Assembly: GCA_934646185.1 (NCBI GenBank)
Contig: CAKUEH010000006.1
Location: 73,396-137,395, forward strand
Length of the DNA: 64,000 bases
Direction: 5' to 3'
Origin: an uncultured Oscillospiraceae bacterium
GTDB lineage: Bacteria; Bacillota; Clostridia; Oscillospirales; Oscillospiraceae
Position 1 is the stretch's first letter. Each line of letters starts with the position of its first letter. Made by a program: the position numbers and the translations under genes. Shown here in pieces: positions 53,911 through 62,225 of this stretch. The notes beneath the pieces were generated by a model. The model was not told where the DNA came from and ran no database searches. It saw nothing but the letters and a program-made list of their open reading frames with translations.

Positions 53911-54734
53911 GAAACGATCCGCTGATCCCCAGTCTTGCCGTCGTCACAGATATCCGCGTCGACACGCCGGACGTCAAGACGTTCCGCGTCGTCGGCCTTG
54001 ACGGCAAAAAGCCCTTCGTCCATATCCCCGGCCAGTGCGCCATGCTCTCCGTGCCGGGCGTCGGCGAAGCGCTGTTCTCCATCACGTCCAGCCCCACGCT
54101 GGAGGAATATGTGGAGTTTTCCATCAAAAAATGCGGCTGCGTGACCGAATGGCTCCACGCCATGGAGCCCGGCCAGCAGATCACCGTCCGCGGCCCCTAC
54201 GGCAACGGCTTCCCGGTCGACACCGATTTTGCCGGCAAGGATTTGCTGTTCATCGCGGGCGGCATCGGCCTGGCCCCGCTGCACTCGGTCATCAACTACT
54301 GCCGCCACTACCGCGACCGCTACGGCAAGATCGACATCGTCTACGGCTCCCGCTCAAAGGACGATCTGGTCGACTATCCCGAGATCGAGAACGTCTGGTG
54401 CAAGGAAAGCGGCATCAACGTCCATCTGACCATCGACCGCGAGCAGCCGGACTGGGACGGCCACGTCGGCTTCGTGCCGAACTACGTCAAGGAGCTCGGC
54501 TTCACGACCGACAAGACCGTCGTCATGTGCGGCCCTCCCATCATGATCAAGTTTACCCTTGCGGGCCTGATGGAGCTCGGCTTCGCCCGCGAGCAGGTCT
54601 ACACCACGATGGAGCTCAAGATGAAATGCGGCCTCGGCAAATGCGGCCGCTGCAACATCGGCGACAAGTACGTCTGCAAGGACGGCCCGGTGTTCCGCTT
54701 CGACCAGCTCGACGAGCTGCCGAATGAGTATTAA
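53907..54734 (+). CDS. flxA: FlxA-type FAD/NAD(P)H oxidoreductase
   Basis: A 275-residue flavoprotein of the ferredoxin-NADP reductase superfamily, close in layout to AsrB/PyrK. It has an FAD-binding barrel (GQCAMLSVPGVGEALFSITS), an NAD-binding lobe (FIAGGIGLAPLHSVINYC, VVMCGPPIM), and a C-terminal [2Fe-2S] loop CGLGKCGRCNIGDKYVC. It would take electrons from NADH (or NADPH) and pass them through FlxBC to FlxD-HdrA. The ATG at 53907 follows GGGGAGG and overlaps flxB by four bases. Confidence 0.88.
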   Translation: MRNDPLIPSLAVVTDIRVDTPDVKTFRVVGLDGKKPFVHIPGQCAMLSVPGVGEALFSITSSPTLEEYVEFSIKKCGCVTEWLHAMEPGQQITVRGPYGNGFPVDTDFAGKDLLFIAGGIGLAPLHSVINYCRHYRDRYGKIDIVYGSRSKDDLVDYPEIENVWCKESGINVHLTIDREQPDWDGHVGFVPNYVKELGFTTDKTVVMCGPPIMIKFTLAGLMELGFAREQVYTTMELKMKCGLGKCGRCNIGDKYVCKDGPVFRFDQLDELPNEY

Positions 54735-54746
54735 AGGAGAACAGGT

Positions 54747-55421
54747 ATGGAAAATATGGTGACGGTTTTCCTGTTCGGCAAGAAATATGAGGTGCCGGAC
54801 AGTCTGACCATCATGGAAGCGATGGAGTATTCCGGCTATCAGCTCGTGCGCGGCTGCGGCTGCCGCAACGGCTTCTGCGGCGCGTGCGCGACGATCTACC
54901 GCATCGCGGGCGACCGCGAATTGAAGGCCTGTCTGGCCTGCTCGACGCGCGTGGAAAACAACATGTATGTCGCGACGCTTCCGTTCTTCCCGCTGGTGAA
55001 GGAAGTCTACGACATGGAAAAGCTGAAGCCTACGCAGACGGTCATGATGCAGCTCTACCCCGAGATCTACGCCTGCGTCGGCTGCAACGCCTGCACAAAG
55101 GCGTGTACGCAGGGACTGAACGTCATGCAGTACATCGCCTATGCCCAGCGCGGCGAATTTGACAAGTGCGCCGAGGAATCCTTCGACTGCGTCATGTGCG
55201 GCGTGTGCTCGTCGCGCTGTCCGGCAGGCATCTCCCACCCGCAGGTCGCCATGCTGGCCCGCCGTCTGAACGGCAAGTACATCGCCCCGCACTGCGGGCA
55301 TCTGGACGCGCGCGTGCAGGAGGTCAAAGACGGCAAATTTGAAGCGCTCATTGAGAGCCTTATGGAAAAGCCGCTGGACGAGATCAAAGAGCTTTACAAC
55401 CACCGCGAGATCGAGAAGTAA
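54747..55421 (+). CDS. frdB: Fumarate reductase iron-sulfur subunit-like
   Basis: A 224-residue protein with the SdhB/FrdB layout: an N-terminal plant-type [2Fe-2S] domain (RGCGCRNGFCGACATIYR, then LACLAC-like KACLAC) and C-terminal [4Fe-4S] motifs CVGCNACTKACTQGLNV and CVMCGVCSSRCPAGI. It carries electrons to the flavoprotein FrdA encoded 14 bases downstream. No membrane anchor (FrdC/FrdD) gene is present and no quinone site is expected, so it is probably docked to the Hdr-Flx complex rather than the membrane. Related subunits occur in thiol:fumarate reductase. Confidence 0.85.
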   Translation: MENMVTVFLFGKKYEVPDSLTIMEAMEYSGYQLVRGCGCRNGFCGACATIYRIAGDRELKACLACSTRVENNMYVATLPFFPLVKEVYDMEKLKPTQTVMMQLYPEIYACVGCNACTKACTQGLNVMQYIAYAQRGEFDKCAEESFDCVMCGVCSSRCPAGISHPQVAMLARRLNGKYIAPHCGHLDARVQEVKDGKFEALIESLMEKPLDEIKELYNHREIEK

Positions 55422-55435
55422 GGAGGACGCATATC

Positions 55436-57049
55436 ATGTATCAGGATTCTAACATGCTGGCCTCCATCCGCAAGGTGGAAGCGGCCCGCGAAGAAAACGT
55501 GAAGCTGGATCCCCGCCGCATGACGGCGGAGGAAAAAGAGACGCTGCTCAAAAAATTCCATCCCGACTACCGCGCCGAGCAGTTTACCGAGCTGCGCTTC
55601 GGCCCCAACAAGGGCCAGAAGGTCCCGCTGGAGCTGGCAGCACTGCTGGAGGGCGAATCGCGCATCCTGCACGAGCAGTTTGACCTGACGAAGCCCGACT
55701 ATGAGACGGACGTTCTCATCATCGGCGGCGGCGGCGCGGGCTGCTCCGCGGCGATCGAAGCCAGCCGGGCGGGCGCAAAGGTCATGGTCGTTACGAAGCT
55801 GCGCATGGGCGACGCGAACACCATGATGGCCGAGGGCGGCATCCAGGCGGCCGACAAGCCGAACGACTCTCCCGCCCAGCACTTCCTCGACGCTTACGGC
55901 GGCGGCCATTTTGCCGCGCAGAAGGATCTTCTTTACAAGCTCGTCATGGACGCGCCGGAGGCCATCCAGTGGCTGTCCGGACTCGGCGTGGAGTTTGACA
56001 AGGCCCCCGACGGCACCATGATCACCACCCATGGCGGCGGCACATCCCGCAAGCGTATGCACGCGGCCAAGGACTATTCCGGCGCCGAGATCATGCGCAC
56101 GCTGCGCGACGAGGTTTTAAACCGCGGCATTCCTGTCGTCGACTTTACCTCCGCCGTCGAGCTCGTCAAGGATGAAGCCGGCCATTGCGCGGGCGCGATC
56201 CTTCTGAACATGGAGACGAAGGAGCTCATGGTCGCGAAGGCGAAGACCGTCATTCTCGCCACCGGCGGCGCCGGACGGCTCCACTATCAGGGCTTCCCGA
56301 CCTCGAACCACTACGGCGCGACCGCCGACGGTCTTGTCCTCGGCTACCGCGCGGGCGCGAAGCTCCTGTACCCCGACACGCTCCAGTACCATCCCACGGG
56401 CGCGGCCTACCCCGCGCAGATCTACGGCGCGCTGGTCACGGAAAAGGTACGCTCCGTCGGCGCGATGCTCGTGAACGCGGACGGCGAGGTCTTCATGAAC
56501 CCGCTCGAGACGCGCGACGTGGCCGCGGCCTCCATCATCCGCGAATGCACCGAGCGCGGCAAGGGCGTCAAGACCCCCGCCGGGCAGGCAGTCTGGCTCG
56601 ACACGCCGATGATCGAGCTGAAAAACGGCGCGGGCACGATCGAAAAGCGCATCCCGGCCATGATGCGCATGTTTGCCAAGCACGGCATCGACATCCGGAC
56701 AGAGCCGATCCTGGTCTATCCGACGCTGCACTATCAGAACGGCGGTCTGCACATCACGGCGGACGGCCAGACGGATGTGGAAAACCTGTTTGCCGCGGGC
56801 GAGGTCGTGGGCGGCATCCACGGGCGCAACCGCCTCATGGGCAACAGTCTGCTCGACGTCATTGTCTTCGGCCGCAACGCGGGCCAGCATGCCGCCGAAA
56901 AGGCAAAGTCCGTGACCGTCGGTACGCTGACGCTGGGCCATGTCGCCGCGTTTGAGGCAGAAAAGCAGCAGGCCGGCGTGACGGACCACCGCCCCTCCCC
57001 GCAGCTGCTGCCGGACTACGCCAGAAAGATCCATCCCGCAGAAAAATAA
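55436..57049 (+). CDS. frdA: Soluble fumarate reductase flavoprotein
   Basis: A 537-residue flavoprotein of the succinate dehydrogenase/fumarate reductase/aspartate oxidase family. It has an unusual 95-residue N-terminal extension (including MTAEEKETLLKKFHPDY), FAD motif VLIIGGGGAGCSAAIEASRA, MAEGGIQAA, QYHPTGAAY, TRDVAAASII, and the capping/active-site region PTLHYQNGGLHI plus GEVVGGIHGRNRLMGNSLLD. The His that binds FAD covalently in membrane enzymes (SHTVAAQGG) is replaced (GDANTMMAEGG), so FAD should be non-covalent, as in soluble fumarate reductases. With FrdB and Flx-Hdr it would reduce fumarate to succinate. L-aspartate oxidase is unlikely given FrdB and the absence of nadA/nadC. Confidence 0.85.
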   Translation: MYQDSNMLASIRKVEAAREENVKLDPRRMTAEEKETLLKKFHPDYRAEQFTELRFGPNKGQKVPLELAALLEGESRILHEQFDLTKPDYETDVLIIGGGGAGCSAAIEASRAGAKVMVVTKLRMGDANTMMAEGGIQAADKPNDSPAQHFLDAYGGGHFAAQKDLLYKLVMDAPEAIQWLSGLGVEFDKAPDGTMITTHGGGTSRKRMHAAKDYSGAEIMRTLRDEVLNRGIPVVDFTSAVELVKDEAGHCAGAILLNMETKELMVAKAKTVILATGGAGRLHYQGFPTSNHYGATADGLVLGYRAGAKLLYPDTLQYHPTGAAYPAQIYGALVTEKVRSVGAMLVNADGEVFMNPLETRDVAAASIIRECTERGKGVKTPAGQAVWLDTPMIELKNGAGTIEKRIPAMMRMFAKHGIDIRTEPILVYPTLHYQNGGLHITADGQTDVENLFAAGEVVGGIHGRNRLMGNSLLDVIVFGRNAGQHAAEKAKSVTVGTLTLGHVAAFEAEKQQAGVTDHRPSPQLLPDYARKIHPAEK

Positions 57050-57072
57050 GGAGAAAAAAGAGGAGAAAAGAG

Positions 57073-58284
57073 ATGAGTGTAACCATCAACGCCGCGAATT
57101 TCCTGATGCTTTCCGTTTTCGGGATCGCGGCAGTCGGGTATCTGCTCGGACGCATCACCATCAAGGGCATCAGCCTCGGCACAGCGGGCGTTTTCGTGAT
57201 CGCGCTGGTCTACGGCGCGTTTTTCGGGACGCATTTCAATTCGAAATTCATCATCGAAGAGATCAACTACGCCTCGCAGGCGCTGAAGATCATCGAAAAT
57301 CTGGGTCTTGTGTTCTTCGTGACCTCGGTCGGCTTTATCGCGGGCCCGAATTTCTTCAAGAACATGAAGCACAATTTCAAATCCTACGTCCTGCTCGGCG
57401 TCGTGATCATCCTCTCCGGCGGACTGACGGCGGTTTTGTGCCTGTTCATCGGCCGCGCGATCGAGGCCGGTCAGCCGGGCTATGACCCGAACCAGCTCAC
57501 AGCCATGATCTCCGGCCTGCTCGCGGGCAGCCTGACCTCGACCCCGGCGTTCTCGGCCACCAAGGAGGCCGTCGCCGCGCGGTATCAGGACGCGGTCACG
57601 GTCGGCTACGGCATCGCGTATCTGTTCGGCGTCATCGGCGTCGTGCTGTTCGTGCAGCTGATGCCGCGCGTCGTCCACGCGGATCTGGAGGAGGAGCGCC
57701 GGAAGATCACGCATGTGGAGACCGGCGACGTCGCCAAATTCAAGGGCAAGCTGCTGGAATTCGACGATTTCGGCTTCACGCCCTTCGCCGTCGCGGCGGT
57801 GTTCGGCATTCTGCTGGGCTCGGTGAAATTTTTCAACTTCTTCTCGCTCACCACGACGGGCGGTGCGCTGCTCGTCTCGCTGGTGTTCGGCCACTTCGGC
57901 CATATCGGCCGGGCCGATCTCATGCCGAGCAAGAAGGTGCTCGAAACGTTCCGGGAGCTTGGCCTTATGGTCTTCCTCATCGGCGCGGGTGTCTCCGGCG
58001 GCATGAGCTTTGTGCGGTATTTCAAGCCCATCTACTTCGTCTACGGCATTTTCATGACGCTCCTGCCGATGATCGTGGGCTACATCGTGGCGAAGCATGT
58101 GCTGAAGATGAACCTGCTGAACATTCTCGGCTCCATCACCGGCGGCATGACCTCCACGCCCGCCCTCGGCACGCTCATCCACGTCGCGGGAACGAGCAAC
58201 GTGGCCTCCGCCTACGCCGCGACCTACCCCATCGCCCTGATCGCGGTCGTCCTCGTCTCCCAGCTTCTTGTGCGCCTGTTTTAA
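57073..58284 (+). CDS. AspT/YidE-family antiporter, probable C4-dicarboxylate (succinate) exporter
   Basis: A 403-residue membrane protein with two repeated halves of about five helices, each with the family loop: GSLTSTPAFSATKEA near residue 155 and GGMTSTPALGTLIHVAG near 355. The family includes the aspartate:alanine antiporter AspT and the succinate exporter SucE of Corynebacterium. It is shorter than AspT/YidE (about 550) because the central TrkA-C domains are missing; a 50-residue polar link is present instead. It is the last gene of the succinate-forming operon, 23 bases after frdA, so succinate efflux or C4-dicarboxylate exchange is the natural guess. Confidence 0.82.
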   Translation: MSVTINAANFLMLSVFGIAAVGYLLGRITIKGISLGTAGVFVIALVYGAFFGTHFNSKFIIEEINYASQALKIIENLGLVFFVTSVGFIAGPNFFKNMKHNFKSYVLLGVVIILSGGLTAVLCLFIGRAIEAGQPGYDPNQLTAMISGLLAGSLTSTPAFSATKEAVAARYQDAVTVGYGIAYLFGVIGVVLFVQLMPRVVHADLEEERRKITHVETGDVAKFKGKLLEFDDFGFTPFAVAAVFGILLGSVKFFNFFSLTTTGGALLVSLVFGHFGHIGRADLMPSKKVLETFRELGLMVFLIGAGVSGGMSFVRYFKPIYFVYGIFMTLLPMIVGYIVAKHVLKMNLLNILGSITGGMTSTPALGTLIHVAGTSNVASAYAATYPIALIAVVLVSQLLVRLF

Positions 58285-58304
58285 CGCACAGACCGAAAAA
58301 TTCA

Positions 58305-58334
58305 GGCCGGCAGTCTCAGGCTGCCGGCCGTTTT
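58305..58334 (+). terminator. Terminator of the mdh-frd operon
   Basis: A 9-bp GC-rich stem (58305-58313 with 58321-58329), 7-nt loop and GTTTT, 20 bases after the exporter stop. Confidence 0.85.
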
Positions 58335-58375
58335 CGTGTGATCCGAACAAGATGGATCAACTGCCAAATCAGAAA

Positions 58376-58507
58376 AACAAAATCGCAACCCAGCGAAGCG
58401 ATTGCGGGTTTGGGAGGATGAGTGACGGGACAAGTGAAAGATGACTGTTTGATGCGAAGCATAAACAAGTCGTCGTGAACTTGTGCAGTCCACGACAACT
58501 TGTTTTT
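58376..58507 (-). repeat. Structured dispersed repeat, copy B
   Basis: Inverted relative of copy A at 3454-3575, with the same three-hairpin order and conserved linkers. A second piece of its end hairpin (AAAACAAAATCGCAACCCAG) recurs at 58549-58568 as part of another hairpin (58549-58586). Confidence 0.7.
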
Positions 58508-58776
58508 TCAGAACACTATAAATCAATTATCAAATCTATCAAATCAAAAAACAAAATCGCAACCCAGCGATAGCGGTTGCGATTTTGAATGAAGAAAGAC
58601 CTTTGCTGTCGAGATGGACGCGCTTGCGCGGTCATCTGACATCCAAAGGTCATTTCTGAGTGTGTGATCGCTACACAAAAGATGAACCCCCGACTTGTCG
58701 GAGCGGTTTCTATCAGCAGTAAAATCAAGCACGTTTCCGCAAAATATGTTTTCCACCATATTGGACTTTCGCTGTT
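58508..58776. other. Gene-free spacer with further hairpins
   Basis: No gene is seen. It contains the duplicated hairpin CAAAATCGCAACC/GGTTGCGATTTTG (58549-58586) and a longer fold in which GACCTTTG near 58599 pairs with CCAAAGGTC near 58640 around an inner GCGCTTGCGC hairpin. The A/T content rises toward the mobile region. Confidence 0.45.
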
Positions 58777-59745
58777 TTACTTGATCCGTTTCTGGATATC
58801 CTCCACAGACGGCAACTGCTTCTCCAGTTCCTCTGGCAGCTTGCTGGTGATCTGATAGGAACTCACGCCAATGGGCTTACTCATATCCTTCAACGAGTAT
58901 TCCGCAACCAGATCATTTTTGCTCTTGCAAAGCAGCAGCCCGACGGACGGATTGTCCTGTTCCTTTTTCAAAATCCCATCAACTGCGGAGAGATAAAAAT
59001 TCAACTGTCCCGCGTATTCCGGCTTAAATTCGCCGGTTTTGAGTTCGATCACCACATAGCAGCGAAGATTCAGGTTGTAGAACAGCAGGTCGATATAAAA
59101 ATCATCACCGCCGACGTTCAGGTGATACTGATTTCCAAGAAAGGCAAACCCGGTTCCAAGCTCCAGCAGGAGCTTCGTCACGTCCTTCACCAGCGCTTCC
59201 TCGATCTCGCGTTCCAGCATATCCGTTTTGAACGGAATGAAATCGAAAATATAAGGATCCTTCATCGTCTGGATGGCGAGTTCACTCTGCGGCGACGGCA
59301 AACGCAATTCAAAATTAGATACCTTTTCGGCTAAAGCCTGTCGCTGATACAAGCCGCTCTCGATCTGATGCACGAGAACGTTGCGCGACCAACCGTTCTT
59401 TGCAGCCTGCTCTGCGTACCAGATATGCACTTCCGACTCTTTTGTTTTATCCATCAGAGCGATATGATGATACCATGTGATTTGTGCAAGCGGCGCTTGC
59501 ACAATTTCATCGGAGGAAAAACGCGCCGCAAACTTCGCCATATACTTGAGATTTCGGACGGAATATCCTTTCATCGCTGGGAAAGACAGCTTGATATCCG
59601 CGGCAAGGTTTTCGACGAATCTGCTGCCCCAGACCTTATGCGCGTTGATGACTGTGCCGATGGCGTGATACAGCCGAAGCAGCTCGCAGTTTACCTGAAT
59701 CGTCGCGCGGTACTGCGCCGTTCGAATCTCCTGCTTACACCGGCA
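58777..59745 (-). CDS. yhcG: YhcG/DUF1016 PD-(D/E)XK nuclease-like protein, 5'-truncated
   Basis: Homology to YhcG-type proteins starts at about 59745 with EIRTAQYRATIQVNCELLRL and continues through WGSRFVENLAADIKLSFP and MKGYSVRNLKYMAKFAARF. The PD-(D/E)XK core is DDFYIDLLFYNLNLRCYVVIELK, read as DFYIDLLF and VVIELKTGEF, with Asp, Glu and Lys present. About 10-20 family N-terminal residues are missing. Upstream the frame stays open to an ATG at 59922 only by running antisense through a foreign gene fragment and into the transposon, so that extension is not ancestral. YhcG proteins are accessory, defence- or mobile-element-linked. Whether it is still translated is unclear. Confidence 0.75.
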   Translation of the reverse strand, partial: CRCKQEIRTAQYRATIQVNCELLRLYHAIGTVINAHKVWGSRFVENLAADIKLSFPAMKGYSVRNLKYMAKFAARFSSDEIVQAPLAQITWYHHIALMDKTKESEVHIWYAEQAAKNGWSRNVLVHQIESGLYQRQALAEKVSNFELRLPSPQSELAIQTMKDPYIFDFIPFKTDMLEREIEEALVKDVTKLLLELGTGFAFLGNQYHLNVGGDDFYIDLLFYNLNLRCYVVIELKTGEFKPEYAGQLNFYLSAVDGILKKEQDNPSVGLLLCKSKNDLVAEYSLKDMSKPIGVSSYQITSKLPEELEKQLPSVEDIQKRIK

Positions 59746-59814
59746 AGGTGCTGGTCCTCTCGCCAAATACCCTGAAAGAAGAATACTGGTCGCCGGAGAA
59801 CCAGCTCTGGCTGG
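59736..59814 (+). pseudogene. 5' piece of an interrupted conjugative-element type gene
   Basis: In frame from TAC at 59736 the plus strand reads YTGKVLVLSPNTLKEEYWSP then ENQLWL, and is stopped by the transposon at 59815. It joins in frame to 63643 when the element and one GGCTGG copy are removed. Sequences of this sort occur in small accessory proteins of Clostridial conjugative elements. The start of the gene is missing, lost where it meets yhcG. Confidence 0.75.
59809..59814 (+). repeat. Core direct repeat at the left transposon end
   Basis: GGCTGG, repeated at 63637-63642 on the other side of the element. Confidence 0.75.
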
Positions 59815-59830
59815 TAATATAGACCCCAAT

Positions 59831-59864
59831 CGAGCAAAGCCCTTACAAATTGGGGCTTTGCTCG
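59831..59864 (-). terminator. Hairpin at the left end of the element
   Basis: A 12-bp stem (59831-59842 with 59853-59864), 32 bases past the tnpC stop on the minus strand. It probably ends the tnpABC transcript. Confidence 0.6.
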
Positions 59865-59896
59865 TTGTTGATATGTTCACAACGATGGGAAACAGT

Positions 59897-60277
59897 TCAA
59901 TATTTTTCGTATTCTTTCGCATAGAAACTTTTTAGGATAGAAGATAGCCGATCCACCTCTGCTTCTAATTCGCGGATGCGTTTATTCTTTGCAGCAATTA
60001 TGACGTCTTTGCCTTTGTCAGTAACAGAGGGTTTCATAAGCGGCTTTGGGGCAATGCAGTTGCAACGCAGAGATTCAATTCGAGTGCGATACTCCGGATG
60101 GTTATATAATGTTGTTTTTGACACGCAGGCACGTGCAGCCACAGAATTAAAGTTCACCGCAAGATTTTCACGCATGAGGGATTCAATTGCCAAATCGATC
60201 CGCTGCTTAACGGTTTCACTTTTAGCTTTTGCGTGCGATAAGATTCCGCTTACATTGCGAACATGGTCAGTTGACAT
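59897..60277 (-). CDS. tnpC: Tn554-type transposition protein C (DUF6262)
   Basis: A 126-residue small, basic protein with a helix-turn-helix-like middle (NFNSVAARACVSKTTLYNHP) and a C-terminal coiled coil (AAKNKRIRELEAEVDRLSSI). This matches TnpC of Tn554, which modulates orientation and efficiency of transposition and is not itself a recombinase. The ATG at 60277 is chosen because GAGGAAAGA precedes it; it overlaps the tnpB end by 11 bases. Confidence 0.82.
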   Translation of the reverse strand: MSTDHVRNVSGILSHAKAKSETVKQRIDLAIESLMRENLAVNFNSVAARACVSKTTLYNHPEYRTRIESLRCNCIAPKPLMKPSVTDKGKDVIIAAKNKRIRELEAEVDRLSSILKSFYAKEYEKY

Positions 60278-62225
60278 TTTTTCTTTCCTCTCCAATATAT
60301 TCACGTCCCTTTTTTCCTGCAAGATGCCTTGTTTGACCGGATCTTAGAATGGATACAATTTCCTCATATCTTTCCAAAAGGTGCTGATTCTTTTCAACCC
60401 ATACCTCACGCCCTTGGGCTTTGCCGCGCTCAATTAGCAGTTTGGTTTCTTGAATCTCGTGCTCATATTGCGGCAGAAAATCTGGCGTAGTACAGAGATT
60501 GCGGCAAGTAAGGCATGGGTTCAGCTGCGTAAAACAGTCCTGCTTTTTGGGCTTCATGCAAAATCCAAGCGGCATTCTGACAGCGTCCAGATTGTACCTG
60601 ATGTACTCCCATTCAATTAAATCTTCATTTTCAATACCGGAAATGTCGATTTGTTTGAGCTGTCCGGAGGATGTTATTTTGAATAGACCATTCTTGACTG
60701 CTTGCTCCCACGATTTTCGCAATGTAGTATCTAATACCTTTGCATAAACAAGGGTCATCTCAGGGGACATATGCGCCATCCATTTCTGAACATGTACTAA
60801 ACTCATGCCGTTGTTTATCAGCTCTACGCCCTTTGTATGTCGGAATGCATGGAGTCTAAAATGATATGGATTACCCTGATCGTCGACGATGTTATGATTT
60901 TGAGCCAATTTGTTCAAGGCTTCGCTGATCCTGCAGGGATCTGGCGCCATCCCCATGCGCGATCCGCTATAACGATTAAACAACAAATGCCGAGGATTGT
61001 TCGTCTCCGTACTCTTTTGCCGGGCGATTTGAGCCACGGATTCCACAACAGCTTTAACCTCGTCAGAGATCGGGATGCGGTGTCCTATAGTGCGCGTTTT
61101 TCTGATGTCGCCTTTCAAATACCAGCCTTGCTCTGTATATTCAAGACAGGTATCATACCGGAGATTTAATACATCAGAAATCCGCCACCCAGACGCAATT
61201 AGAATAATTACGACAGGAATGTGTTCGGAGGGTGTCAGAAATTCCAAGTTTTCCTTTAACTGTGCCATTACACCATCTGGTATGTACTTGATTCGCTCTG
61301 ATTTTGGTGGCAATGTTCCAAATAAGGGAATATCCTCATGAAAAAATAGTGAGGGGACTGGAATCAATGGGGCTTCAGGATAGTCAAACTGTTGTATTCG
61401 AAGAAGAAAATTTCGTGTGCTTAAGAGCTTGTCTAACTGCCGCCTGGTTTTAGCCGGGAAAGCGTTCAGATATTTCTGAATAAAATCTTCAATATAGCGA
61501 CGAGTAAGATGTCTCAGGTTTGTCCACGTAGGCTCCACTTCTGCAATAAACTGTAGAAAATATGTAATTGCCTCTAATTCCAAACGTACTGTTGATAAGG
61601 CACAGATTACCAATCTCGTTTTTATATATTTTTTTGCCAGTCGTTGAAATGCTGCGGGTATAAATGTGAAATTAATCAGGTGATTCACGGCATGTACAGG
61701 AATATCTACTGAAGGAATTTTTCGGCAATCCCATATATCCTTTTCATATTCGTCTCGTGTATCGTAAAAATCAGAGAAGAATAAATACAGTTGATAAATT
61801 TGGGCACGATAGCCTTGCCTTGATGACTTGCGCCCTGACAGCGCTACATAATTGAGCCATGCGGGAACCATTTCATCAATCGAGATTTCAGAAAAACTGT
61901 TAATTTGGGGATAGGCTTCTTGAAGAAAACACACGAATTTTTTGAGCATAAACTGATAATCTGACCAGAGCGATGATGGGTTGAGAGTTTTCCTTAAAAG
62001 CCTTGTTGCCAGATAATACTTCATTTCCAAACGAAAGAGATGCGGATATTCAAAAAAAGTTATGCGGCATGAAGTGAATGATTTTTTTCCAATACTGTAA
62101 TCATCCCAAAATGGGTCGTTTAAATTCCATACGTCATTTTCCCAGTAAGACCCAGCTATAAAGCGCTCCATGTCTTTTACCTTCCTCAAATCCGGTATTA
62201 GCTGATAGTTATAAGCCAGATTCAT
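60267..62225 (-). CDS. tnpB: Tn554-type tyrosine recombinase B
   Basis: A 652-residue tyrosine recombinase. The catalytic domain shows the first Arg in ASGWRISDVLNLRY, the HxxR box in LHAFRHTKGVELINNG and the final His/Tyr pair in WMAHMSPEMTLVYAK. A C-terminal cysteine cluster (CFTQLNPCLTCRNLC) resembles a zinc-binding motif found in TnpB-type recombinases. It works with TnpA, probably as two recombinases acting on the two element ends. The start overlaps the tnpA stop by 17 bases. A long N-terminal DNA-binding region precedes the catalytic core. Confidence 0.9.
   Translation of the reverse strand: MNLAYNYQLIPDLRKVKDMERFIAGSYWENDVWNLNDPFWDDYSIGKKSFTSCRITFFEYPHLFRLEMKYYLATRLLRKTLNPSSLWSDYQFMLKKFVCFLQEAYPQINSFSEISIDEMVPAWLNYVALSGRKSSRQGYRAQIYQLYLFFSDFYDTRDEYEKDIWDCRKIPSVDIPVHAVNHLINFTFIPAAFQRLAKKYIKTRLVICALSTVRLELEAITYFLQFIAEVEPTWTNLRHLTRRYIEDFIQKYLNAFPAKTRRQLDKLLSTRNFLLRIQQFDYPEAPLIPVPSLFFHEDIPLFGTLPPKSERIKYIPDGVMAQLKENLEFLTPSEHIPVVIILIASGWRISDVLNLRYDTCLEYTEQGWYLKGDIRKTRTIGHRIPISDEVKAVVESVAQIARQKSTETNNPRHLLFNRYSGSRMGMAPDPCRISEALNKLAQNHNIVDDQGNPYHFRLHAFRHTKGVELINNGMSLVHVQKWMAHMSPEMTLVYAKVLDTTLRKSWEQAVKNGLFKITSSGQLKQIDISGIENEDLIEWEYIRYNLDAVRMPLGFCMKPKKQDCFTQLNPCLTCRNLCTTPDFLPQYEHEIQETKLLIERGKAQGREVWVEKNQHLLERYEEIVSILRSGQTRHLAGKKGREYIGEERKNVN

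Noticed and set aside
52888..54734. Anaerobic sulfite reductase asrAB
   Set aside because: AsrA/AsrB resemblance is real, but asrC is absent and the genes are embedded between mvhD/flxD-hdrA and frdBA, which fits Flx.
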